From a virus, in IMG/VR virus record IMGVR_UViG_3300006735_000104, positions 1 to 34,352 of that record: 34,352 nt of DNA; one strand, 5' to 3'. The notes below the pieces were generated by a model. The model ran no database searches. It worked only from the letters and a program-made list of their open reading frames with translations, and was not told the DNA's origin. A program made the translations under genes and the position numbers. Of this stretch, positions 18,076 through 28,022 are shown in pieces (position 1 is the stretch's first letter; the number at the start of each line of letters is the position of its first letter).

Positions 18076-21000
18076 ATGATAAATAACATAGTTACAGATC
18101 CTCCTAAAGATAAAGAGTTGTATGATTTTATTAGAAATAAAAGTTTATTTCTAGCAAATTACATGAATATTCCTGATTCAATAGAAGATTTTAGAGAGCA
18201 ATTTAATACAGACGAAAAATTATTTAAACTATATGAACATTTAAGTATAGGTAATTTATTATCAGATAAAAATAAAGAGTTTAAAAACTTTAAAATAAAT
18301 GCTGGTTTTGATAAAGACCAAAGCCAGTCGCCAGCTGTAAACTTATTAGACAATAAAGATAAGACAGAGATAATACCTCAATCTAATGAAATATTTTCAG
18401 AAGAAGACGTTAATAAAAATTTTGAAGATTCACAGAAAAAGATAAACGAAGAGTTTGAAATATCTAAATCAAATTACAAAGATCAACTTGATAAAAAAGA
18501 TATTGGCGAAAGAGAATATAGTTCTTTAATAAATAATTTAACTACAAAAAAGAATAAAGATTCAGAGATAAATGTAAAAAAGAAAAATGAAGATCTAAAT
18601 AGAATAGGTTTAGCAAACCCAGTTGTTAGCTATTTTACTTATGATGAAAGCGGTAAAAGAAAAAAACAGCAAACAGGTATTCATGACTGGGCTTTTAGAC
18701 AAAAAGGAGAAGACACTTCTAAAGGAGATGCGTTTTTTACTATGTCTCCAATTCAACAAGAAGAAAAATTCATACCTTTTTTAAAAAATAGATATAAAGG
18801 TTTTGATTTTGAATTAAAATATAAACAAACTGAATATGATGATAATTCAGGGGAGTTACAGAAAAAAATACCTAACGAGTTAATAGTAAGAAATGATAAA
18901 GGATCACAGATAGTAATAAATCTAGATAAAAAAAATATATATAGTAATAAAAAAGAATTAATTAGTTTTTTAAATAAAAACGGTGTAGATCAAGTTGCTA
19001 TAGTAAAAAGCTTAAGTGATGAGGCTGAAATGTATAATGAAGTGTTTAATAAACCTTTTAACCCAGAAGACACAAGGATAGGGGGAATTGGTTTAAACGA
19101 AAGTGATAAAGAAAAGCTTGATGTTTATGGTGATTTTAAACAAACAAAAACTGACATAGGAGAGTTTAAGGAGTTTAAATACAATAAAGATCTTTTTACA
19201 ACCCCTAGGCAAGACTTAGCAAATGAAATGGTAACTTTGAATTTGTTAACTCCTCAAGAAGCAAAAGATCCTTATTCTAAAAACGTTGCTTTAAAGATGT
19301 TAAACATTATAAATAGTGATCCATTTTACTCAGAAAAAGGACAAACTGCAGAAGGTTATGGTTATACTAATTATAATGTAAGAGCATCTTTCAAAGAGGT
19401 TAATGAAGGTAGTAGCTGGGTGGAAACAACGTACAGTTTAGATAGAACTATATCTGGACCTGATGATATTGCTGAACAGTATACTGAATTAAAAAACCAA
19501 ATAAACAGTCAAAGAACTAAATTTAACCAACCACTAGCTAGTGATGAAGAAATAAAAACTCAACTAGCTAGAAACTTATATGAGAAAAATAGAGCAGAAG
19601 CTTTAAATAGCCATTGGGATAAATATTTAGCAAACGCCACTGAACAAGATAGGGGTAAACTACTTGGAGCTTCTTTAACAAAATCAGATTCAAACATTGA
19701 TGAAGCTTATAAATTGCAGGCTTTAAATAAATTAGAATTAGAAAACTATGAAGATCCAAATAATGAAGATAATTTATTAATAGATTATTTTGAAGAAATA
19801 TACAATGACCCTACTAAAGATTTTCCACCTGGTGATGGTAAAAAAGTCACATTGGAAAATGGTAAAATAGTTCCTAAATCTTTACTTAAACAATACAACT
19901 CTGCTATTAGTGGTAAAAAAGCTAGATTAGACACTATGTTAAATAGGATGAACCAAACATGGGAACTTCAAGACGAATCAGGGGATATAAACGCTTCTTT
20001 GGACATGTTGAATAGAGATTATAATACTTGGAGAAAGTCTATAAATAATACAGCTTTAATGTTTGGTGATATTGGTATGGGTATATCCTACATGGGTTCA
20101 AAAGCGATTAAAGGTATTGGGTATGGAGCACACGCTTTTGGGACTTTAATGGACTCTGATTTGACATCTGAAGAGTGGGATGAAGAGCAAAAAATATGGG
20201 AAGATTACGATGATGCATTTGCTGACTGGGGACAAGAGTGGACTGACAAAAAAGAGCAAATAAGAAAAAACTTTGCTAAAGACGTAGGTTTTCACCAAGA
20301 TAAATGGGGAGGTAGAAGTGCTTTCGCAGGTGATTTTGGGACTTTTGTAGCTCAAGAAATATCCACTCAAATACCTATATTAGCTACAATGATTTTAAGT
20401 GGTGGTACTCTAGGTCCAATATTAATGGGTGCTTATTCAGCTGGAGATCACTGGATGCAAGATGATATGGAAGAAAGAAAAACTGGTGTCTATAGATCTG
20501 AGTGGAAACAAGCTGCCGCTGCTATAGGTTATGGAGCTTCTGAAGCTATATTTGAAAAACTAACTACTGTTCCTATACTAAGAAGAGGTGGTAACTTAAT
20601 TTCTAGAATGGGTGAAAGAAGTATATTTGAGTACAAGGATGCTATGAAACAGTACTTTAAAAGTAAACTTCCACAACTACCTTTAGAAACTGCTTCTGAA
20701 ATGGTGGGTGAAGGTTTAACTCAAGTTGCTCAAAACCTAATAGATGGAAAAGATGCTCTTCAAGATGTTGATCACGCAGCATTCGTAGGTGGTTTATTTG
20801 GGTTTGGTATGACAGCTTCTCCATTTATAGCTGGCGCTGTTGCAGCTAGATTTACCGATTACAATTCTATGGCTGAATTTAGAAAGATAAGTGGGCAAGT
20901 TGCTAACTTAGAAAGTCAAAAAATCAATATGATTGCTAACGGTATAAACATAGATGCTGTTGAGCAAAATATAAATAGCTTAAAAGACAAGCAAAGAGTA

Positions 21001-24000
21001 ATGCTAGATAAGAAGTTTAACCAAATATCTACATCTCTTAGTAACCAAGCTATGAATTCTTTGATAAAAAACTATTCTAAACAAGAAAATATTAGAACTA
21101 ACGTTAAAAATATATTAAACAACGATAAAATATCTAAGCAAACTAAACAAAATTTATTAGAGTTAGAAAAAAGAGAGTTTGATAATTTAGAATTTAGTTC
21201 TAAAACTTGGAAAAACTCAGGTGCGTTTGGTAATGATTGGGTGTTACAAAAAGAATTAAACCCACAAAGATATGAAAGAATAGTTTCACAAGCTAAAGAA
21301 AATTTAAAAGCCAATAGAAATAAAGTAGATGATATACAGGAATCAGCTATACAAGCTGAAGCTTACGATATATATGTTGCTGAAGAAATAACTGCTAATT
21401 ATGAAAGACAAAAAGCTATAAACCAAGAAAAGGGTATTGATGTGCAGTTAATATTGTCTGAAACTAATAAGGATGCGCGTATATTATTAGACAATATGGA
21501 AGCTGAAACTATAGAAAGACTAAATAAGGAAGGTGTTTCTGAAGATGTTATAGCTACTGTAAAAGAAAATTATAAAGGTTTAAAACAAAGTTTAGCAGAA
21601 GGAATTGTAAATGGTGTAGATATATCTGAAGGTTTTTCTCCTGATGGGAAGACTAAATCTATAATATTTAAAGAAGTAGCTATTAAAAATGATAAAAGAC
21701 AAGTAGGCACTCATGAGATTGGTCACTGGGCTTTTAGCAAGTTAATAGGTAGAAACTCTAAAGATTTTGAACCGTTAGCTAATTCTATAGTAGACTATTT
21801 AAGTCAAACAGCAGAAGGTAGAACAGTTTTAGAAAGAATAACTAAAAGAGATGCTCAAGTTTCTGAAATGGCAGACGAACTTGTTATGAATTTCTTAGAA
21901 GAAGTAGGTAATAATAACGTACCTATATCTAACGACTTTGCAGCTTTATTTGGAGTAGGAACTAATGAAGGTTTAATGAAGTCTACTAATGGTGAAATGA
22001 GTTTCGACTTTAAAGGATCTACTGATGCAGTTGCTTTTGTAATAGGCATGGGTAAAGCTATAGCTTCAGGACAATTAACAACTGATATTATATCACAAGC
22101 TAAGGAATCTAAAGTAATTAAAGATGTTAAAGCTAAGAGTAATGAAGCTATTATTGAAAATGTTTTAAAAGAAGTTGGTATTAAAAAATCAATGTCGGAA
22201 ACTTCTGAAGAAAGGAAGTCTAGGCAAGATAATAGAAACAAACTTTTAGATAAAGTATATAATGAACAAGCCTTAGACGAAGATGGAAAACCAGTTAGTA
22301 AACAAGAGTTTAGTGAGTTTTTAGAAACTAGAGAAGGTAAAGATTTTGTAGCTGAAGTTTTAATGATGTCTTATAATGACATGCTAGCTATAGTTAAAGG
22401 TGATGAGCTTAAAGTAGATTTTAATCCACTAATAAAACATATAGAAGCTTTTAATCCACAAAAGAAAGTTACAGAAGGTAAGTTTGATCTGAAAGGTTAT
22501 TTTGGTAGATTTTTAAAATTGAAAACACAAACAGGATCTAAGCAGGTAGCTAAAACAGATGCACCAAAAGGTACTATAAGAATAGATCAAAAAAGAGAAG
22601 GAGCAAGAGATATTGATATAGAAGATAAGTCAACAACACCTGATATAGATCCTAAAGCTGAACTAAACTTTAGAAATAAGCTGAAAATAAAAACAGGTGG
22701 AGACTTATATAATTCTATACTTAAAAAAGCTAAAATAATTTTAAGTACTTTATCCACTAATTTAACTGTACCTAAAACAAATACAACATTAAAAGAAGTA
22801 AAAGCTGAGTTAAAGGAAAACCCTAACAACAATAAAGCTATAGGTAACTTAAATAAAATATTTAAAGACTTTAGAAAAACTTTAAAAAATGCTTTTGATA
22901 CTCAATTGTTTAAAGAGATTAAAGACTCTATGGGTACTAGAGAGGCTTATAATGAATATTTAAGGTCTAACAAAAAAGCTATACTAACAGGTTTACCCAT
23001 AGCTGATTTAGTAGCCATGCAAAAAGCCAAAGGTGCTAAAAAAATATTGGTTAAACCTATTAAAGAAAATTTATCACCTAATGAAATAAAAAGATACGAA
23101 GGAAGCCAAGATTTAATGTACACTAGTCCAACATCTGGCCCTACAGTATATGAAAGACTAAACCCTGGTGATAAAGAATTTGTTGACTTTTTCAATGTTA
23201 GAGGTAGAAAAGATGCTTTAGCTAGAAATATAGCAGGTAAACTAGGTGAAGACGCCACTATGGAAACTTTAGCTAGCGAAGATGTGATGGATGCGTTTCT
23301 TACTAAAAACCCTACATTAAAACAAATACCTACAGATATGCTTAGTAACTCTATTGCTCAAGCAATTGACTCTGGTGTTAGTTTAAAGTTTAGTAGCAAC
23401 GCTCAAAAAGAAGTGTTTAAAGAGTATGGTAATGATTTTGTAGAAAATTTAAAAGAACAAAACCTAGGTATTAATAGAAAATCTATTGAAGCTGCTTTAT
23501 ATAAAACATTTATAAATGAAAATCCTACTAAAGTATGGGGTGAGACAATAGAAGAGCAACAAAAAACATTATCTAAATTTGCAAAAGAATTAGTTACTCC
23601 TGTAAAAAAGTATTTAAAACCTGAAGGTAAAAGATCACTTAAAGCTTTAAAAGCTGTTCCAAATTTTGGAGAGTTTACGTTAGAAGAAATAGCACAGAGA
23701 GAATTAGATACAAACTTAACTAAAATTTTAGATCTAAAAAAAGACGGTGTAAAAAGTTTAGCTGAAGAATCAGAATTACCTGAAAACGTAACTCTTATGA
23801 GAGAGTTAGAAGCTGACTTTATAAATTATTTAGTAGATAAATATGGTAAAGTAAAAGCTGTTAAAATAGCTCTTACAATGTTGAAAGGTCACAATGCTAC
23901 CTCTGCTAAAATGGGGGCTACAAACTTAGGTACTCTTAGCGAGTTTAATGAGAAAGGAAAAAGAAGAGAATCTAGGTATCAGTATTTTGAGAGCTTAGAA

Positions 24001-27000
24001 GATTTTGTAAACTCTACTTTAAATACTATACCAGGTGTAGAAATAGAGGTAGATTATACTAAAGGTGATTCACCAAAAGCTTTTATCAAGTCTATAGTTA
24101 TTGATAAAAAACCTATCAAACCATTTGGCAGTAGAGAAAGTCAAACTTCTAAAAGCAAGGAGCACTTTGAAGAAACTTATGACAAAAGAGAAAAAGAATC
24201 TCAAGAAGCTTGGGATGTTTTAACAGAGTATTTAGAGTTCATGTATAAAAATGGTAACAATCTAAGTTTTGCCTTAACAATGATGGCTTTAAAAAGTAAC
24301 ATGGATACTATACTAAAGTCATCAGCTCTAGCTAAGTATTACTACGTTGGTCCAAAAATGAGTCCTAGCAAGCTAAGGTATGAACACATGATACCTACTG
24401 AATATGTAGCTTTAAAACTTACTCAACATTTTGTTGGTGAAAAAATAGATTTACAAGCTCTAAAAGATAAGTATAATGTAGCTATAATACCAAAAACAAT
24501 GGATGAGAATATAAATGTTCAGCTACAAAAATCTATGCCTTCTTTTTGGAACGAAACATTATCTGAGACAGAAAGATATTTTAATGACTTAATGTTAGGT
24601 TATCAAAACATGTATGCTTTAGAAGTTGTAGGAGGTAAAAACAAAGGTGAGATAATTGGTGAAAACTTTTTAGAATTAAATGATGAGGTTATAAAAGCTA
24701 AAGATTCTAATATACAAACTTTATCTAATGATGTCGTTAAGTTTAAAAAATCAGGTAGCAACAGTGACGTCATTGGTTATGCTAAAACAGTTGATGAAGC
24801 TTTATCAGTTGCGCGTGATCTAGATGCTCCAGTTAAAAAGATTAGAGTATTTGACTTTGACGATACACTAGCTACCACTAAGTCAGATGTCTTATTTACA
24901 GCACCTGATGGAACTAAAGGTAAGCTAAATGCTGAAGAGTTTGCTAAAGATGGTTCTAGATTATTAGAAGAAGGTTATGTATTTGACTTTTCAGAGTTCA
25001 ATAAAGTAACTAAAGGTAAGCCAGGTCCATTATTAGATATAGCTAAAAAGATACAAGAAGCTAGAGGAACAGAGGATGTTTTTGTTTTGACAGCTAGAGC
25101 ACCTGAAGCTCAAGTAGCTATTAAAGAGTTTTTAGATAGTGTAGGTTTAAATATACCATTAGAAAATATAACTGGGTTAGGTAATTCTACTGGTGCTGCT
25201 AAAGCTAAATGGATAGTTGACAAAGCAGCTAAAGGTTATAATGATTTTTACTTTGCAGATGATGCCTATCAAAATGTTAAAGCTGTTCAAGATGCTTTAG
25301 ATCAAATAGATGTTAAGTCAAAAGTACAACAAGCTAAATTAAAGTTTAGTAAAAGTGTCAACGAAGACTTTAACAAAATAATAGAACAGACTACAGGTAT
25401 TGCATCGGAAAAAAGATATTCAAAAGCGAAAGCAAAAGTTAGAGGCGCTGGTAAAGGTAATAAAAAATTCTTTATACCTTATTCAGCTGAAGACTTCATG
25501 GGTTTAATATACCCATTGCTTAGTAAAGGTAAGTTAGGTGATAGTCAAATGGCTTGGTTTAAAGAACATTTATTAGATCCATATGCTAGAGCTATGGAAA
25601 ATGTTTCAAGATCTAGAATAAACCTGCTTCAAGATTTCAAAGCACTTAAAAAAGCTTTAGAAATACCTAAAAATTTAAGAAAAAAGAACGATAGTGGATT
25701 TACTAATGAGCAAGCTGTAAGAGTTTATTTGTTTAATAAAACGGGTAATCCTGCTCCAGGCTTGTCAAAAACAGATACTCAAGAGTTGTTAGATGTTGTT
25801 AACTCAGACGGACTATTAAAAGCTTTTGCAGATGAAATACTAAACTTAACTAAAGGTGATGGCTATTCTAAGCCAGGTAGTGATTGGTTAGCAGGCACAA
25901 TAACCACTGACTTATTAGATGTATTAAACAACACTAAAAGAGCTAAATACTTAGAGCAATCAGGATTTAAACAAAATGCTGAGTTAATATTCAACGAAGA
26001 AAACTTAAATAAACTAGAAGCTGCTTACGGTGAAAAGTATAGAGACGCTATGGAAAATGTTTTAAAGCGTATGGATTCTGGAAAAAATAGAATATTTAGT
26101 GGTAATAGATTAAGTAATAGAGTTTTAGATTATATAAATGGATCTATTGGTACTATAATGTTTTTTAACACTAGATCAGCTGTATTACAAACAATATCTA
26201 ATATAAACTTTTTAAACTGGAGTTTTAATAATCCTATAAAAGCAGGTAAAGCTTTTGCTAATCAAAAGCAATATTGGAAAGATTTTAAAGATTTGATGAA
26301 CTCTGACTACTTAGTTGATAGACGTAATGGTTTAAAGCTTAATATAAATGAAAATGAAATAGCTGATGCTGCTGCTACTAGTAAAAACAAAGCTAAAGCA
26401 GCTATGAGTTATATACTTCAAAAAGGATTTCTACCAACTCAATTTGCTGATAGTTTTGCTATAGCTTCAGGTGGTGCTACGTTTTATCGTAATAGAATAA
26501 ATGATCTTATTAAAAATCAAGGTATGTCAGAAGCTGATGCTAAAAAACAAGCAATGCTTGAGTTTAGACAAGTAGCTGAAACATCCCAACAATCTTCAGA
26601 TCCTAGTAAAATATCTGCTCAACAAGCAAGTGACTTAGGTAGAGTTGTATTAGCTTTTGCAAACACACCTATGCAATATGCTCGTATACAAAAAAGAGCT
26701 ATACAAGATCTTGTTAATAGAAGAGGTGATGCTAAAACAAATGTTAGTAAAATAATATATTACGGAGTTGTACAAAATTTAATATTTAACGCTTTGCAAC
26801 AAGCTTTGTTTGCTCTAGGTGCTGGTGATGATGAAGACGAAATGTCTAACAAGGAAAAAGAAAAGTACGAAAAAACTAAACAAAAAAAGTATATGGGTAT
26901 AGCTAACGGTATGTTAGACTCTCAACTTAGAGGTTTAGGTATTGCTGGAGCTAGTGCTAGTGTAGTTAAAAACTTTTTATTAGATGTTTACGAAAGATCA

Positions 27001-27432
27001 GATAAAAAAAGACCTGAATACGTAGATGCTGTATATAAATTAATACAAATATCTCCACCTATTAGTTCTAAAATATCTAAAGTTAGACAAGCTGCTTATC
27101 AATTTGACAGTAAAAAACGTAGAGAAGAAATATTTGATAAAGGATTTAGTATAGATAATCCAGCTTACGAAGCTGCTTCTAAAGTTATATCTGCTACTAC
27201 TAACCTACCTTTAGATAGGTTATATAACAAAGCTAATAATATTGAAGCTGCATTAGCAGAAGATACAGAAGCTTGGCAGACAATAGCTATGTTAGCTGGT
27301 TGGCCAGAGTGGCAGATAAAGCCTAATGGAAAAACAAAAGATCAAGTTAAATCTTTTAAGAGTTCTAATAGCAAAAGTAAAAATCCATTTGCTAGATCTA
27401 GTGGTAAAAATAAAAACCCATTTGCAAGATAA
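18076..27432 (+). CDS. Giant polyvalent internal virion protein with zincin-like and HAD phosphatase domains
   Basis: 3118 residues, over a quarter of the window. Residues 1-640 are charged and without recognised motifs. Hydrophobic Gly-rich segments near 660-690, 756-790 (IPILATMILSGGTLGPILMG) and 906-930 could cross a membrane. A zincin-type motif HEIGH is at 1213-1217, with acidic residues downstream (EMADELVMNF) as a possible third ligand. A HAD domain begins at 2260 (DFDDTL; D2260 and D2262 nucleophile/acid), continues with LTAR and AKAKW (motifs II and III) and FYFADDA (motif IV). Beyond about 2680 is a conserved helical region (GSIGTIMFFNTRSAVLQTIS) seen in large marine-phage virion proteins. 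The extreme C-terminus repeats KNPFAR twice. Multi-domain architecture fits polyvalent proteins delivered with DNA, and the position fits T7 gp16. No transglycosylase motif was found. Enzyme substrates are unknown. Confidence 0.8.
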   Translation: MINNIVTDPPKDKELYDFIRNKSLFLANYMNIPDSIEDFREQFNTDEKLFKLYEHLSIGNLLSDKNKEFKNFKINAGFDKDQSQSPAVNLLDNKDKTEIIPQSNEIFSEEDVNKNFEDSQKKINEEFEISKSNYKDQLDKKDIGEREYSSLINNLTTKKNKDSEINVKKKNEDLNRIGLANPVVSYFTYDESGKRKKQQTGIHDWAFRQKGEDTSKGDAFFTMSPIQQEEKFIPFLKNRYKGFDFELKYKQTEYDDNSGELQKKIPNELIVRNDKGSQIVINLDKKNIYSNKKELISFLNKNGVDQVAIVKSLSDEAEMYNEVFNKPFNPEDTRIGGIGLNESDKEKLDVYGDFKQTKTDIGEFKEFKYNKDLFTTPRQDLANEMVTLNLLTPQEAKDPYSKNVALKMLNIINSDPFYSEKGQTAEGYGYTNYNVRASFKEVNEGSSWVETTYSLDRTISGPDDIAEQYTELKNQINSQRTKFNQPLASDEEIKTQLARNLYEKNRAEALNSHWDKYLANATEQDRGKLLGASLTKSDSNIDEAYKLQALNKLELENYEDPNNEDNLLIDYFEEIYNDPTKDFPPGDGKKVTLENGKIVPKSLLKQYNSAISGKKARLDTMLNRMNQTWELQDESGDINASLDMLNRDYNTWRKSINNTALMFGDIGMGISYMGSKAIKGIGYGAHAFGTLMDSDLTSEEWDEEQKIWEDYDDAFADWGQEWTDKKEQIRKNFAKDVGFHQDKWGGRSAFAGDFGTFVAQEISTQIPILATMILSGGTLGPILMGAYSAGDHWMQDDMEERKTGVYRSEWKQAAAAIGYGASEAIFEKLTTVPILRRGGNLISRMGERSIFEYKDAMKQYFKSKLPQLPLETASEMVGEGLTQVAQNLIDGKDALQDVDHAAFVGGLFGFGMTASPFIAGAVAARFTDYNSMAEFRKISGQVANLESQKINMIANGINIDAVEQNINSLKDKQRVMLDKKFNQISTSLSNQAMNSLIKNYSKQENIRTNVKNILNNDKISKQTKQNLLELEKREFDNLEFSSKTWKNSGAFGNDWVLQKELNPQRYERIVSQAKENLKANRNKVDDIQESAIQAEAYDIYVAEEITANYERQKAINQEKGIDVQLILSETNKDARILLDNMEAETIERLNKEGVSEDVIATVKENYKGLKQSLAEGIVNGVDISEGFSPDGKTKSIIFKEVAIKNDKRQVGTHEIGHWAFSKLIGRNSKDFEPLANSIVDYLSQTAEGRTVLERITKRDAQVSEMADELVMNFLEEVGNNNVPISNDFAALFGVGTNEGLMKSTNGEMSFDFKGSTDAVAFVIGMGKAIASGQLTTDIISQAKESKVIKDVKAKSNEAIIENVLKEVGIKKSMSETSEERKSRQDNRNKLLDKVYNEQALDEDGKPVSKQEFSEFLETREGKDFVAEVLMMSYNDMLAIVKGDELKVDFNPLIKHIEAFNPQKKVTEGKFDLKGYFGRFLKLKTQTGSKQVAKTDAPKGTIRIDQKREGARDIDIEDKSTTPDIDPKAELNFRNKLKIKTGGDLYNSILKKAKIILSTLSTNLTVPKTNTTLKEVKAELKENPNNNKAIGNLNKIFKDFRKTLKNAFDTQLFKEIKDSMGTREAYNEYLRSNKKAILTGLPIADLVAMQKAKGAKKILVKPIKENLSPNEIKRYEGSQDLMYTSPTSGPTVYERLNPGDKEFVDFFNVRGRKDALARNIAGKLGEDATMETLASEDVMDAFLTKNPTLKQIPTDMLSNSIAQAIDSGVSLKFSSNAQKEVFKEYGNDFVENLKEQNLGINRKSIEAALYKTFINENPTKVWGETIEEQQKTLSKFAKELVTPVKKYLKPEGKRSLKALKAVPNFGEFTLEEIAQRELDTNLTKILDLKKDGVKSLAEESELPENVTLMRELEADFINYLVDKYGKVKAVKIALTMLKGHNATSAKMGATNLGTLSEFNEKGKRRESRYQYFESLEDFVNSTLNTIPGVEIEVDYTKGDSPKAFIKSIVIDKKPIKPFGSRESQTSKSKEHFEETYDKREKESQEAWDVLTEYLEFMYKNGNNLSFALTMMALKSNMDTILKSSALAKYYYVGPKMSPSKLRYEHMIPTEYVALKLTQHFVGEKIDLQALKDKYNVAIIPKTMDENINVQLQKSMPSFWNETLSETERYFNDLMLGYQNMYALEVVGGKNKGEIIGENFLELNDEVIKAKDSNIQTLSNDVVKFKKSGSNSDVIGYAKTVDEALSVARDLDAPVKKIRVFDFDDTLATTKSDVLFTAPDGTKGKLNAEEFAKDGSRLLEEGYVFDFSEFNKVTKGKPGPLLDIAKKIQEARGTEDVFVLTARAPEAQVAIKEFLDSVGLNIPLENITGLGNSTGAAKAKWIVDKAAKGYNDFYFADDAYQNVKAVQDALDQIDVKSKVQQAKLKFSKSVNEDFNKIIEQTTGIASEKRYSKAKAKVRGAGKGNKKFFIPYSAEDFMGLIYPLLSKGKLGDSQMAWFKEHLLDPYARAMENVSRSRINLLQDFKALKKALEIPKNLRKKNDSGFTNEQAVRVYLFNKTGNPAPGLSKTDTQELLDVVNSDGLLKAFADEILNLTKGDGYSKPGSDWLAGTITTDLLDVLNNTKRAKYLEQSGFKQNAELIFNEENLNKLEAAYGEKYRDAMENVLKRMDSGKNRIFSGNRLSNRVLDYINGSIGTIMFFNTRSAVLQTISNINFLNWSFNNPIKAGKAFANQKQYWKDFKDLMNSDYLVDRRNGLKLNINENEIADAAATSKNKAKAAMSYILQKGFLPTQFADSFAIASGGATFYRNRINDLIKNQGMSEADAKKQAMLEFRQVAETSQQSSDPSKISAQQASDLGRVVLAFANTPMQYARIQKRAIQDLVNRRGDAKTNVSKIIYYGVVQNLIFNALQQALFALGAGDDEDEMSNKEKEKYEKTKQKKYMGIANGMLDSQLRGLGIAGASASVVKNFLLDVYERSDKKRPEYVDAVYKLIQISPPISSKISKVRQAAYQFDSKKRREEIFDKGFSIDNPAYEAASKVISATTNLPLDRLYNKANNIEAALAEDTEAWQTIAMLAGWPEWQIKPNGKTKDQVKSFKSSNSKSKNPFARSSGKNKNPFAR

Positions 27433-27437
27433 TTATT

Positions 27438-27953
27438 ATGATAAAAGATTTTGACATATCTAAATTTAAAAATAATAAACCACCTTCTGATAACTCTTTA
27501 AAAACTTTATCAGAAATAAAACAATTATTAGTAAAACCTATAAATAAAAAATTTGTAGTAGATAACGATAAAGTTAGAGAAGGTTTTAAGAAAATAGTTG
27601 ATGATAAGAATATAGATAAAATAGCAGACGCTTCAGAACCTATTATACTAAAGTTAAAAAAGTTTTATAATAGACCTAGACCTAAAGAATTAGCTGAAAA
27701 CTTTGGTATGAAAATAGAAACTGTTGAGTTACCATCTATGAAAACACCCTCGTACCCTTCAGGACATTCTGCTCAAGCTTATTTATTATCTAGTTATTTA
27801 AGTAATAAATACCCTAGCAAAGCTAAAGAGTTAAATAAAAAAGCTAAAGATATATCTGACAGTAGAAACATTGCTAGAGCTCATTATAAAAGTGATTCTG
27901 AGTTTGGAAAACAACTAGGAATAGAAATGAGTAAACATATAAAGGAACAATAA
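27438..27953 (+). CDS. Soluble PAP2-family acid phosphatase-like protein
   Basis: 171 residues with all three signatures of the PAP2/class A non-specific acid phosphatase/vanadium haloperoxidase superfamily in order: K-x6-RP (K74 to R81-P82 in KKFYNRPRP), PSGH at 107-110, and SR-x5-H-x3-D (S142, R143, H149, D153 in SRNIARAHYKSD). His149 is the expected phosphohistidine nucleophile, and the other residues bind phosphate. There is no signal peptide and no membrane helix, so it differs from lipid-phosphate phosphatases embedded in the membrane. It is the last gene of the structural array, 5 bases after the giant protein and just before the bidirectional terminator. It could be packaged in or delivered by the virion, or act in the cytoplasm on phosphomonoesters. 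The substrate is unknown. Start: ATG preceded by aattatt. Confidence 0.88.
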   Translation: MIKDFDISKFKNNKPPSDNSLKTLSEIKQLLVKPINKKFVVDNDKVREGFKKIVDDKNIDKIADASEPIILKLKKFYNRPRPKELAENFGMKIETVELPSMKTPSYPSGHSAQAYLLSSYLSNKYPSKAKELNKKAKDISDSRNIARAHYKSDSEFGKQLGIEMSKHIKEQ

Positions 27954-27985
27954 AATACTGGGCACCATACCCAAAGTTCCTGTAA

Positions 27986-28020
27986 CCAAAAAGGGAGGCC
28001 GTAAGACCTCCCTTTTATTA
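27986..28020. terminator. Bidirectional intrinsic terminator between convergent arrays
   Basis: A perfect 10-bp stem, aaaagggagg (27989-27998) with cctccctttt (28007-28016), encloses an 8-base loop (ccgtaaga). Its A-tract on one side and T-tract on the other give a U-tail for transcripts from either strand. It separates the plus-strand structural array from the minus-strand replication operon. Confidence 0.93.
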
Positions 28021-28022
28021 TT

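Noticed and set aside
21855-22241. 128-codon antisense open frame within the giant virion gene
   Set aside because: It is Ser/Leu/Ile-rich with no motif, lies wholly opposite a coherent coding frame, and has no leader or neighbours on that strand. It is a shadow of A/T-rich coding sequence.
22947-23258. 103-codon antisense open frame within the giant virion gene
   Set aside because: Composition and position are those of a reverse-frame shadow; the plus-strand frame is continuous through it.
27959-27973. Small inverted repeat tggg...ccca just after the PAP2 gene
   Set aside because: Only four base pairs with a seven-base loop; too weak to call, and the strong terminator follows 16 bases later.
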